Of a stretch of DNA of 64,000 bases, positions 24,921 through 34,630 are shown piece after piece. The notes beneath the pieces were generated by a model. The model saw only the letters and a list, made by a program, of their open reading frames with translations. It was not told the origin of the DNA and made no database searches. The DNA is from Cordilura impudica (Eukaryota > Arthropoda > Insecta > Diptera > Scathophagidae): positions 36,789,059 through 36,853,058 of the forward strand of contig OY821518.1 of NCBI GenBank assembly GCA_963682025.1. The letters are read 5' to 3'. Positions within the stretch are counted from its first letter, which is position 1. The number at the start of each line of letters is the position of its first letter. A program made the position numbers and the translations under genes.

Positions 24921-25757
24921 TTATATTTAATTTTTTATTTTTAATTTTTTATTTTTCATTACTCATTTTTAATTTTAGTTTTTCATTTTTCATTTCTTAT
25001 TTTTCATGTTTCATTTTTTATTTTTAATTTTTTAGTTTTAATTTTTTATTATTCATTGTTTATTTGTCATTTTTCCTTTTAATTTTTTTTTTTAATTTTT
25101 ATTTTCATTTTTCATTTTTTATTTTTCATTTTTTATTTCTTAATTTTCATTTTTCATTTTTCATTTTTATTTTTCATTTTTTATTTTAATTTTTAATTTT
25201 TTAATTTTTTTTTTCATTTTTATTCTTAATTTTTTATTTTTCATTTTTAATTTTTTTTTCATTTTTAATTTTAATTTTTTTATTTTTATTTTTCATTTTT
25301 CAGTTTTCATTTTTATTTTTAATTTTTCGTTCTTAATTTTTAATTTTTCATTTTTTATTTTTCATTTTTGCATTTTTTATTTTTCATTTCTTTATTTTTC
25401 ATTTTTTATTTTTCATTATTCATTTTAATTTTTTGTTTTTTATTTTTCATTTTTAATTTTTTATTTTTCATATTTCATTTTTAATTTTTCACTTCTGATT
25501 TTTCATATTTCGTTTTTCATTTTTTATTATTCATTTTTAATTTTTCTTTTTTTATGTTTCATTTTTTAGTTTTAATTTTTTATTTTTTTTTTTTCATTTT
25601 ATATTTTTAATTTTTAATTTTTTTTTCATTTTAAATTTTTCATTTTTCATTTTTCATTTTTAATTTTTCATATTTCATTTTTCATTTTTTATTTTTCATT
25701 TTAAATTTTTTATTTTCCATTTTTTTTCTTAATTTTTTATTTTTCATTTTTAATTGT
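24921..25757. repeat. T-rich low-complexity array, right part
   Basis: More than 800 bases of TTTTTAATT, TTTTTCATT and TTTTTTATT units on one strand. This is strong strand asymmetry with almost no G. Confidence 0.8.
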
Positions 25758-25860
25758 CAAACAGGTTATCATAATATCGTAATTTTTTCACCAATACAAT
25801 CACTTTTTGTCTTACGACTCACATGTTACACTGTTTATGAAATTTACCCCCCCAAAAAAA

Positions 25861-26052
25861 ATCAATATAAATATAGCAGCCGATATGAACTTTTTCATAT
25901 CTGCAGCTAAAAAAATTAATAAAAATGCCACTCAAATTTAGTTTATGCTTATTTTCTATATCGAATTAGTTGGACCGAAGGTATAGGGTCTCTAAACAAT
26001 GGTATAGGGTATCGCATAGTCGGTCTAGACCAACTAAAATTCTCTTACTTGT
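25861..26052 (+). mobile_element. DINE-1/mini-me-like repeat, 3' fragment
   Basis: Only the last ~190 bases of the family, ending GTCGGTCTAGACCAAC ... CTCTTACTTGTT. Confidence 0.75.
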
Positions 26053-26099
26053 TTTATTTATTATTTTTCTTTATTTTTTCAATATAGATTACATGTCCT

Positions 26100-26788
26100 A
26101 TGTGCCTAATTAAATAATACCAAATACCAAATAATATTCTTAAGAACTGTGCTGACACCCTGTCCTATCCACTAACAATAATTTTCAATCAGTCCTTGCG
26201 TACAGGATATTTACCATCACCATGGAAGGAATCTTATATCATCCCTTTATATAAGTCAGGCAATAAGGTCAATGTGTCTTACTATAGAGGCATTGCAAAA
26301 TTGAGAGCGATCACCAAACTTTTAGAAAAAATTATAACAGATAAGACGAATCATGATTTATTATTATACAAGCAGAATTTATGGGTTTCAGTAATTTTGT
26401 AGTTTTCTGGTTAAAATGTTATTTAACGAACAGCTCTCAGCGGGTTAAATTTAGAAACGCTGTCTCTCAAAAAATCTTGGTCCAGTACTTTTTACATTAT
26501 TTATCAATGATCTCCCTTTCGTTATTCAATACTCTAAAATTCTCTTATACGCCGATGATGTCAAACTATTTTTCAGTCTTCAAAATTACTTTCAACATTT
26601 TTTGCTACAATCCGATTTAATTAATTTTTGTGGATGGTGCAATGTAAACCTTATGGAGCACAGTGTAAAAAAATGCAAGCATATGTCCTTTTACAGATGT
26701 AATAATATACATACTACTTATATTGTGAATGAAAGTGAATTGAAATTCGTTGATACATTCTCAGATATTGGCATTTTATTAGATCACT
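26100..26788 (+). pseudogene. Non-LTR retrotransposon, reverse transcriptase part
   Basis: Plus-strand frames give NCADTLSYPLTIIFNQSL, GYLPSPWKESYIIPLYKSG, VSYYRGIAKLRAITKLLEKI, then after a deletion a YADDV-like motif near 26549 and FVDTFSDIGILLDH ending at 26788. The order fits reverse transcriptase subdomains of a LINE. Frameshifts at about 26380 and 26600 disable it. The frame resumes in sense after the insert at 28660. Confidence 0.8.
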
Positions 26789-28660
26789 AGATGTAACCCG
26801 GTGTGCTTCGCTACACCCTCCCCCTTCCCCCCACGAATCGTTATGAGAGGGCTCACGCAAAGTCCCAAGGCTCTCACTAATACCGTAATTCAGATATATC
26901 ACATTTAATATTAAGTTTGTTTAGGGGTACCACGCGTATTTGTCCAATCCCGCCCGTTTTTTTTTTGTCTGACTACTCACGTTAATAATAGATGACCTGA
27001 AACAAATTTGCAAAGCTTTCTCTATCATAGTACTTAATATATATGATATTTAAAATTTACTTTGTATGGGAGGTGCCACGCCCGCTAAAAATATTTAAAA
27101 AAATTACAGCTCTAGCACTCCCATATCCGCTGTAAGACCCTGTGAAAATTTCAGGAAGGTCAGATAGTAGTTAAGGAGATAACATTCCAAAAAACAAACA
27201 AACAAACAAACACATATTACCTTTTTATTGTGTTAGTATAGATGATTAACATAAATTTTTTTATTCGAATACTTGCTGATATACAATGTTTTTTGGTTTT
27301 TTCATTCGGTACAACAATTATCAGATTTTTCAGCGTTCCTTCCCAGGAGCAAGGTACATGTAGTTGCCCATGAGAAGAAGATGGATTATCAAAATTAGAT
27401 CTGACAACAGTTAACTATTGAACTTAGAATATCATTTGGGAATTTTTCTTTTTAGCGATTTTTGATTTTGCCCATTTTCGGTTTTGAAGATTTTTTTTGG
27501 GCGATTTTTATTTTTCGCAATTTTCGAATTTTGGGGAATTTTTGATTTAAGCGATATATTTTCCACGATAAATCACATTGATAAATAATGTACTTGTCAA
27601 AAGACTGTTGCTTTCATAGTACTTCATATTATTTATATAGGAGGTGCCACGCCCACTAATCCCATCCCGCCCAATTTTTATTCAACTACTCACATTAATA
27701 ACTGATGGACTCGTGCAAAATGTCGAATCTTTCCCTTTTATAGAACACCAGTTATATGATATTAGATATCTACTTTGCATGGGCGGTGATACGCCCACTG
27801 CTACGATCACGCCCATTTCTTGTTCGACTAATCATACAAAGAACCTGTGGTCTAATGTAAAGCCACAAAGCCCTCTCTTTTACAGTACTCCAGATATATG
27901 ACATTAAATAGTTACTTTGCATGGGGAGTGCCACGCCAATTTTTTGTCGGACTACTCATACTAAGATCTGATGGTGTCGTGCAAAGTGTCAAAGCTTCCC
28001 TTTTTAGTACACCAGTTATATGATATCATATACTTACTTTTTACGGGTGGTGCCACGCCCACTGCTCCGTTCACGCCCATTTTTTGTCTAACTAATCATA
28101 TGAATAATTTATGGGCTCACGCAAAGTCCCAAGACTCTCACTATAACAGTACTCCAAATATATGGCATTTTATATTTAAGTTGTATGGCAGGTGCCACGC
28201 CTATTGGTCCGATACTGCCCATTTTTTGTCCGACTACTCACATTAATAATAGGTGACACCAGAAAAATTTGAAAAGCTCTCTATATCGAGATATATAATA
28301 TTGAATAATTACTTGTGTGGGAGGTACCGCGCCCTCTTGTCCGATCCCGCCCATTTCCGGCGTAGCTACTAATATGAACAATAGGTGACCTCACACAAAT
28401 TTGCAAAGCTCTCCCTATCATAATACTCAATATATGTATATGATATTAAAAATTTACTTTGTGTGGGAGGTGCCACGCCCACTAAAATTATTTAAAAAAT
28501 TATAGCCTATGGCACTTCCCATATCCGTAGGAAGACTCTGTGAAAATTTCAGGAATATCAGATGGGTAGTTACGGAGATTACCTCCTACAAACAAACAAA
28601 CAAACAAACAAACAAACAAACAAACAAACACACATTACCTCTTTATAATATTAGTATAGA
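26789..28660 (+). mobile_element. 1.87-kb non-coding insertion within the LINE
   Basis: The LINE protein breaks after GILLDH and resumes as RLDFRPLISSAINKTYG at 28662, so the DNA between is an insertion. It begins CTAGATGTAACCCGGTGTGC and ends CTTTATAATATTAGTATAGA. A similar end (TTTTTATTGTGTTAGTATAG at about 27221-27240) lies internally. Both ends carry (CAAA)n runs, at 27193-27213 and 28589-28628. The start/end style (CTAG ... ATAGAT) resembles the shorter repeat family in this window. Superfamily unknown. Confidence 0.65.
27630..28530 (+). repeat. Degenerate ~140-bp tandem repeat array
   Basis: The phrase GGAGGTGCCACGCCCACT and variants recur at 27640, 27779, 27922, 28044, 28186, 28317 and 28466, spaced ~120-150 bases. 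Each is followed by a CCGATCCCGCCCATTTTTTG-like block, CTACTCAT..TAATAAT, GGnCTCnnGCAAAnT and CCAGTTATATGATATT. An isolated unit lies at 27068. Confidence 0.75.
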
Positions 28661-29335
28661 TAGATTAGATTTTCGTCCGCTTATATCTTCAGCAATAAAC
28701 AAAACTTATGGTGTTCTTGGATTTATGAAGCGATGGAATAAAGAATTTCCTGATCCCAATATAACCAAACAGCTATATACATCCCTAGTTCGTTCCATCC
28801 TGGAATATGATTCTATAATATGGGATTCGTATAAATTTCATGGAATCTGTCCAGAAAAAATTCTTTTATTCTGTCTACGTGGACTTGGTGTGAACTCTTG
28901 TGCCTTACTCTATTATCAATCCAGATTTGCGCTAATCAAGTTACCGACACTAAAAGTCGTATAACAATGCATAGTATTTCCTTTCTACTCAGTTTATTCC
29001 ATGGCAACATTGACTCCAATTACTTGTTAAGTAGAATTCAACTTAATATACCATCGAGACCTATAAGAAACTTCAATATTAAATATTAATTATTTTCGAT
29101 TTAACTACGCTAATAATGATGCATTTTGCCGATTGTGTGAGCAATTTTATGGAATTTACCACATCATAGATTTTTTCGTAAATAAAGAATCTTTGAAACG
29201 TAAAATTATTCTATATCTAAATAATTAAATCGTCCTTATTTTATTTCCTATATGTATTTTATACACTAAATATATTAGTCTGTAAGGACATTTGTAATTC
29301 CATTGACTTTAAATAAATAAATAAAAAAAATAAAG
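28660..29335 (+). pseudogene. Non-LTR retrotransposon, C-terminal part and 3' end
   Basis: Continues the LINE after the insertion: RLDFRPLISSAINKTYG, GFMKRWNKEFPDPN, LYTSLVRSILEYDSIIWD, then in a second frame SISFLLSLFHGNIDSNYLL and LNIPSRPIRNFN. The 3' end is AT-rich with repeated AATAAATAAATAAA at about 29312-29332, a likely tail. Stops and frameshifts make it inactive. Confidence 0.75.
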
Positions 29336-31120
29336 AAAATACAAATGGCAATAACAAAAAAAAAAAAAAATAAAATAAAAATTCTGTTACATTTCAATTC
29401 TATATAATTATATTTTCTATAACTTAATAAAGAATTCCAAAGCCTTGTCACTTTTCACTCGTAATGAGTGAAGAATATCTTGGAACAAGAAGGGAATGTG
29501 TTCTTTACAAATGACGGAATCTAAACCTTTTTAGAAGGTACGGATATTTTTTTTTATTTATTTATTTTATTCACAACATTTAAATTATAATTAAAATTAT
29601 AACTAAAAAAATAATAGCCGCTTCCCTTTTACTACTTAGTTATGGTTTAATTATAATTGTAATTCCCATTAATATTATTAATTATGAATGACACTTTTTT
29701 TATAAATTGTTAATTATTGTTGTTATTGTAACACAAATAAACCACTTAGTAACACTTCAGGAGCCTTTAATGAGTAGAAAAACGAGACAACAAAATACTA
29801 AAAAAACAACGGAAACAACGAACTGTCACCAACAAAAGCCTTATTCTAGGGAAAAAAAATCCTGGCTGGCATATGTTTTATACTCGTATACCACACTTCT
29901 ACTTACACTGGACATGAATTGCTTTGACATGCCCCACTTATCACAGCAACAACAAAAATATGTGTATAGCAAGCAAGTACATACAACAAACGACTAAATA
30001 CATCAGCAGTGTAGCTAAAATTAAAAGGTCGTCCTCCTTTTGAAAATCAACACCCATGACATGGTTAACACCCACGGAAATATATAAAAAAAAAAAAAAA
30101 AACAAAAACACAAAATAAAAACTCAGCATGACCTTAGTTCAACTGCTCTATGTAGCAGTTGTCATTTATATTAAGCTGTAAGTATGTACGAGTATTGTCC
30201 TTCAAAGTGAATACCAGCCTTAAAACAATCTTTATTACATAATACAAAAAAATATCATTATGGAAGTGTACGCACAGTTAATATTTAGGCAGTTTTTGTT
30301 GTTCCTTAATTGAAAACAATGTGAAGGATCCTAGATAGATAAAAATAAGTCTTAGGTAAATAAACTCAATCGCGGAGTTTGGATGGTGGGAAATCATATA
30401 AGGGAATATATATTTTAAATCAGTGAAGGAAATAAGATTTTGCGGCCCTATTCTCTTTGAAAGTTATAAAATTTGATATGTAAGAAATTTTTCAGTACTA
30501 AATTAAAAAATATATACAATTTTAGTTCGACAGCACTAACAATTCCTGAAATAAGGGGCCGCGAAAGGCAAAAAAAAAGTCGCAAAAACTCAATAACTTC
30601 AACACTTGTTAACTGAATATCGGGTGCGGTCGCCACAGTTGCCGATTCTTAACCATTGAATTATGATACCATTTAAGTCTTAAGTTAACAATTTTAACCA
30701 GCATTTATTGCAATTTCTTATTTACTGTTTTTTTTTAACAACGATGGTTATTTTTATAAAAAGAATTAACTTCTCTCTATTAAGATCCTTTCATAAGAAA
30801 ACAAATATAAATATTTGTTTAAGCATCCGGCGTTAGTATCAAAAGTCAAAGTAAGGGATTAAGAGCAGGCATATTAAGCTATGTTTAAAAAAAAAGTTTC
30901 AAATTAGTCTTTTCTTAAAATGTTGGAAATTTCCATTTTATTAACATTTAAAAAATCCACTATTGGGTATGGTTACGATTCTAATACAGTTGCCGAAAGT
31001 TATCGTTTAATTTGTAATACAATTAAATTGTAAAGTAAATTGTTTTTCTTTCTTGGCCACTATTTATTATACTTTATTTTCAATATTTTTTTTATTGTTG
31101 CTTTATTGGTTTTTTATAAC
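29336..31120. other. AT-rich region without recognised genes
   Basis: A T-rich (ATTT)n run at about 29548-29572 could be the inverted tail of another LINE, but no coding sequence follows. CCACTATTGGGTATGGTTAC near 30957 recurs near 46845, so part is dispersed repeat. Confidence 0.35.
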
Positions 31121-31123
31121 AAA

Positions 31124-31902
31124 AACAAGTAAGAAAATTATAGTCGGTCTAGACCATGCGTTTAGAGACCCTATCTCTTAGACCCAACTAACTGGATATA
31201 GAAAATATGCATAAACAAAATTTTAGTTGGATTTTTATTAATTTGTAGGCTGCAGATATGAAAAAGTTCATATCGGATGCTATATCTATATGGGGACTAG
31301 GCCCAAAAATGGACCGATCCTGGCCATGTTTGGTAAAGTCTCTTGTATTTTGCAAAAACATATACAAACAAAATTTGAGAAGAATCAGTGCAATATTTTT
31401 GTTTTTTGATAGACTTATGTGAAGATCGGGAAGCAGCTCTATATGGGATCTATGTTTAAGAGTTATCCCATAGGGATCTTTTTTGGACTACTCATAAATG
31501 GATGTAATAAATGTATATAAACCCAATTTGACTAAGATCTGTACGACAATTTGGATCTTATGGCAATTTATGTCGATTTCATAGGGGTCATTTGTATGGG
31601 GGCTAGGTCTGAACATGGACCGATTCTCACCAATTTTAATAGCGTTCAGCCGATAGAAGCTTACGTACCAAATTTCATCAAAATATATTCATATTTGCGA
31701 CCTGCAGTTTGATTAAAAAGTTTACATGGACACACAGATGGACGGACGGACGGACGGACGGACGGACATCGTTAAATCGAATCAGATAGTGAATCTGATT
31801 CGATCGGTATAACTAAAGATGGGTCTTGGTCAAATATTTTTGGTAGTTACAAACAGCAGCACAAAGTCATTATACCCAAACCACATAGTTGTATAGGGTA
31901 TA
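31124..31902 (-). mobile_element. DINE-1/mini-me-like repeat, copy 6
   Basis: Near full-length copy from AACAAGTAAGAAAATTATAG to ACCACATAGTTGTATAGGGT. The left arm of its end palindrome is present but the right arm is deleted. The (GGAC)n run at 31739-31766 is one of the longest in the window. Confidence 0.75.
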
Positions 31903-31984
31903 AAGACAATTGTTTTATAGAAAGATTTTACTTCTATTTTCAGATAGATTGCTTTATTTTTAAACACTTTCATTTAACTCAGAC

Positions 31985-32732
31985 TCTCTGTCTGTCTGTC
32001 TATCGATGGACAACCCCATTCCCACTTATCTAATTGATATGAACTTGACTTGAACTTGATAGTCTTGTTGTGACTACAGATTAATTTTAGGGTAGTCACG
32101 CATAGTCACGGATAGTCACACACACCCAAGGAGTGTTATAGCAAACAAGATAGTTTTTTAGTTTAATAGTATTTATTTTATTTATGCTTCAGCTCTATCT
32201 AGGAGCTGAGTCTTTTAATGCTAAATTATTAATGATTAATTGATTATAAAATGTTCTTCTTTATATACATATTTTCAACCTATATTAACAACAATGTGTT
32301 ACCTGCACTTGGGTCAGCATAAACATAAGTGTGCCAGCGTAACAACAACATACAATAACAATATACGCAGTCATACAATGTTTTGCAAATGCAGTGGTCA
32401 ACAATATTGATATTTGTTATTTCCGCATTTGCAAATATTGTACGCTATGCAGTGTGGGTATTATACAGCACACTACGAAAGTCGTGTTACGCTACAGTGT
32501 TCTAATATCATTTCCCCTCATCCGACCGCTTTGGAGCTTGATCCATATACTTGCTGTGAAAAAAAAAATAACTTTGGCTTAGTCGCGCACAGATACGCAT
32601 AGACACGCACAGTCACGGAGATATTTAAAATGTATTTCCCCTCATCCCATCAATCAGAAACTTCGTTGATATACTTGCTGTAAAGAAAGATTAACTTCTA
32701 CATAGTCAACCACAGTCACGCATAATCACGCA
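31985..32732 (+). repeat. 'TCACGnAnAGTCAC' tandem repeat element, left part
   Basis: Units at about 32015-32125, 32515-32625 and 32640-32732 share a CCCnTCATCnAATnnnTATG-like start, CTTGnTGTGACnA..GATTAA and runs of TAGTCACGCATAGTCACG. The stretch 32130-32510 interrupts them. The array is cut at 32732 by the errantivirus and resumes at 39719. Confidence 0.65.
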
Positions 32733-33000
32733 AGTTACGTATCCCCTCCACAACTAATTGTAACGGCTGGCAAAGTGTAGTGACCATTTAGAATCTTATT
32801 GCATTTTTGTATCGCAACATTTTTTGTATTATATTTCTGTTTTATTCCCACACTTTGCCAGACAGCAACGTAAGCATTTTTGTCTGCGTTGCTTAGCCCT
32901 AATTGTATTTTAAATATTTTTAAGCCTCAGTCTTAAGATTCATTTAAATAAAGATAGATATATCACAATTTTCTTTGTGTATTTTATTTTATCTATAATT
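32733..33000 (+). repeat. 5' LTR of errantivirus
   Basis: 268 bases, AGTTACGTATCC ... TCTATAATT, identical by eye to 39451-39718. AATAAA near 32946 may serve as the polyadenylation signal in the 3' copy. Confidence 0.95.
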
Positions 33001-33010
33001 GGCGCAGTCG
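33000..33010 (+). promoter_or_regulatory. Primer-binding site, tRNA-Ser type
   Basis: TGGCGCAGTCG directly at the LTR end. It matches the tRNA-Ser primer site known from several errantiviruses, and is complementary to a tRNA 3' end ending in CCA. Confidence 0.8.
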
Positions 33011-33274
33011 TAAATAACTTATTCCAAAGAATAAGTGAAAAGAACCAAAAAAAAAAAAAAAAAAAAAAAAATAGGACTAAGTGAACGCAAAAACAATTAA
33101 ATAAGTACCATTAAGATTAAAAACAAAAAATAAATAAAAAGAAATTAATGAATTAAATAACATTAAAAACCAGAAAATTGTAAAATAAAAAATATATTAA
33201 ACAAAAAAAAAACCAAAAACCAAAATTGAAAAGTAAAAAATTAATAAACAACAACGATAAGAGACCAAATTTTT

Positions 33275-34630
33275 ATGAACAACAAACGAAATAATACTTT
33301 CGACTCACATCGCAAACTAAACGAAAAAAACATGGCAGAACATTTGCAGCAAAGAATAGTAGAACTTGAAATGGTTCTAAAACAACAGGAGTTGAAAATA
33401 AATCAACAACAGCAACAGCTGGAACAACAACAACAAATCAATTTACAACAGCAACTACAACAGGATCAACAACAACAGCAAATACAACAAGCTCAACAAC
33501 AACAGCAGCTACAATATGATCAACAACAACAGCAACTACAACAGGTACAACAGCAGCATCAACAATTTTTATTTAATATGTCGGCCAAGGACGTCATCGA
33601 ACAATTTCGGCGTCTTAAGCCACTTGAGGAGAACCACAATTGCAGATCATTTATAAATGCCGTGGAGACAAACCTCACTCTTTGTGGAAATAACCACGAT
33701 CTTATTAAGTTTTGCGTTAAAATTGTTGCAAACGAAAAGGTTCTTGGGAACGCTGGCCGAAGAGTGAGGGAGTTACAAATCAATGCTACCTGGGAGGAGA
33801 TGAAAGCCAAAATTCTACAGGAGTTCAGCCCGAAAAGGACTTATGCGGAGGTCTTCAATTCTTGCAGGACTATAAAAGTAAGAAATTTAAGCGAATTATT
33901 TAGTTATTTTGAGAGATGTAAATACGAGGTAAATGATATTTATTTAGCTGATCCATTTAAACCTGGCATATATAGACCAGAAAACGTTGATAGGGATTTG
34001 GTGGACATATTGTTGGAAAAAATAGATGGACCAATAAGGGCACATATAGGTGAACATGAAACAATGACCGATATAATTGCCAAATATACGAAATTAAAAT
34101 TATTACATGATACTAGGGCCATAGCTTTTGACCATAGAGTTAATTTGCAATATAAACGGAGACCAGAGAACAATAATAATAGCGGTAACAATAATAAGTA
34201 CAATAGTAATAATAAGAACAATAATAATAGTGGTAATAATAATTACAATAGCAATAAAAATTATAATAATAATAAAAATAACAGCAATAATAATAATAAG
34301 AACAATAATAATTATAATAATAATAATAGTTATGATAATAATAATACTAGTAATAACAAGAACAATAATAATAATAACAGTAATAATAACCGGTACAATA
34401 ATAACTATAACCGCAATAATGGCAACAACAGCGGAAGTTATTACAACAATAATAATCGACAAGGGACAAGTTCAAATAGGACTCGTACTTCACACATGAG
34501 CGTTGATCGCGGAGAAAGTGTAGGGCACGTTACAAACGATTACAATAACGGCACCATGATGGACATTAGTAATGTCGAGGAAAACGAGGTAAATTTTTTG
34601 ACAATGCCTCCAAATCTAAACTGCCCATAA
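33275..34630 (+). CDS. gag: Errantivirus Gag
   Basis: 451 codons from the ATG at 33275; an internal ATG at 33332 is an alternative start. Gag packages the element RNA into cytoplasmic particles. The first ~100 residues are a coiled-coil-like segment very rich in Gln. The middle (about residues 105-290) is the capsid-like region with FRRLKPLEENHNCRSFINAV. From about residue 296 to 400 the chain is an Asn-rich, Lys/Arg/Tyr-sprinkled low-complexity tract encoded by AAT/AAC runs. No CCHC zinc knuckle is present, which is usual for this group; the basic Asn-rich tail may bind RNA instead (inference). A likely -1 slip site near the end links it to pol. The 33001-33274 leader is A-rich. Confidence 0.92.
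   Translation: MNNKRNNTFDSHRKLNEKNMAEHLQQRIVELEMVLKQQELKINQQQQQLEQQQQINLQQQLQQDQQQQQIQQAQQQQQLQYDQQQQQLQQVQQQHQQFLFNMSAKDVIEQFRRLKPLEENHNCRSFINAVETNLTLCGNNHDLIKFCVKIVANEKVLGNAGRRVRELQINATWEEMKAKILQEFSPKRTYAEVFNSCRTIKVRNLSELFSYFERCKYEVNDIYLADPFKPGIYRPENVDRDLVDILLEKIDGPIRAHIGEHETMTDIIAKYTKLKLLHDTRAIAFDHRVNLQYKRRPENNNNSGNNNKYNSNNKNNNNSGNNNYNSNKNYNNNKNNSNNNNKNNNNYNNNNSYDNNNTSNNKNNNNNNSNNNRYNNNYNRNNGNNSGSYYNNNNRQGTSSNRTRTSHMSVDRGESVGHVTNDYNNGTMMDISNVEENEVNFLTMPPNLNCP
34591..34597 (+). promoter_or_regulatory. Probable -1 ribosomal frameshift site
   Basis: AAATTTT reads A-AAT-TTT in the gag frame, the X-XXY-YYZ layout of retroviral slippery heptamers. It lies 19 bases after the last stop of the pol frame (TAA 34570-34572) and 33 bases before the gag stop codon, so it falls in the overlap where a -1 shift would join gag to pol. 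No downstream pseudoknot was tested. Confidence 0.65.

Noticed and set aside
23820..25757. T-rich array considered as a CRISPR or true satellite
   Set aside because: No constant repeat with unique spacers and no fixed unit length; it is low-complexity sequence.
34103..34499. Long Ile-rich frames on both strands of the gag Asn-rich tract
   Set aside because: Shadow frames of AAT/AAC runs.
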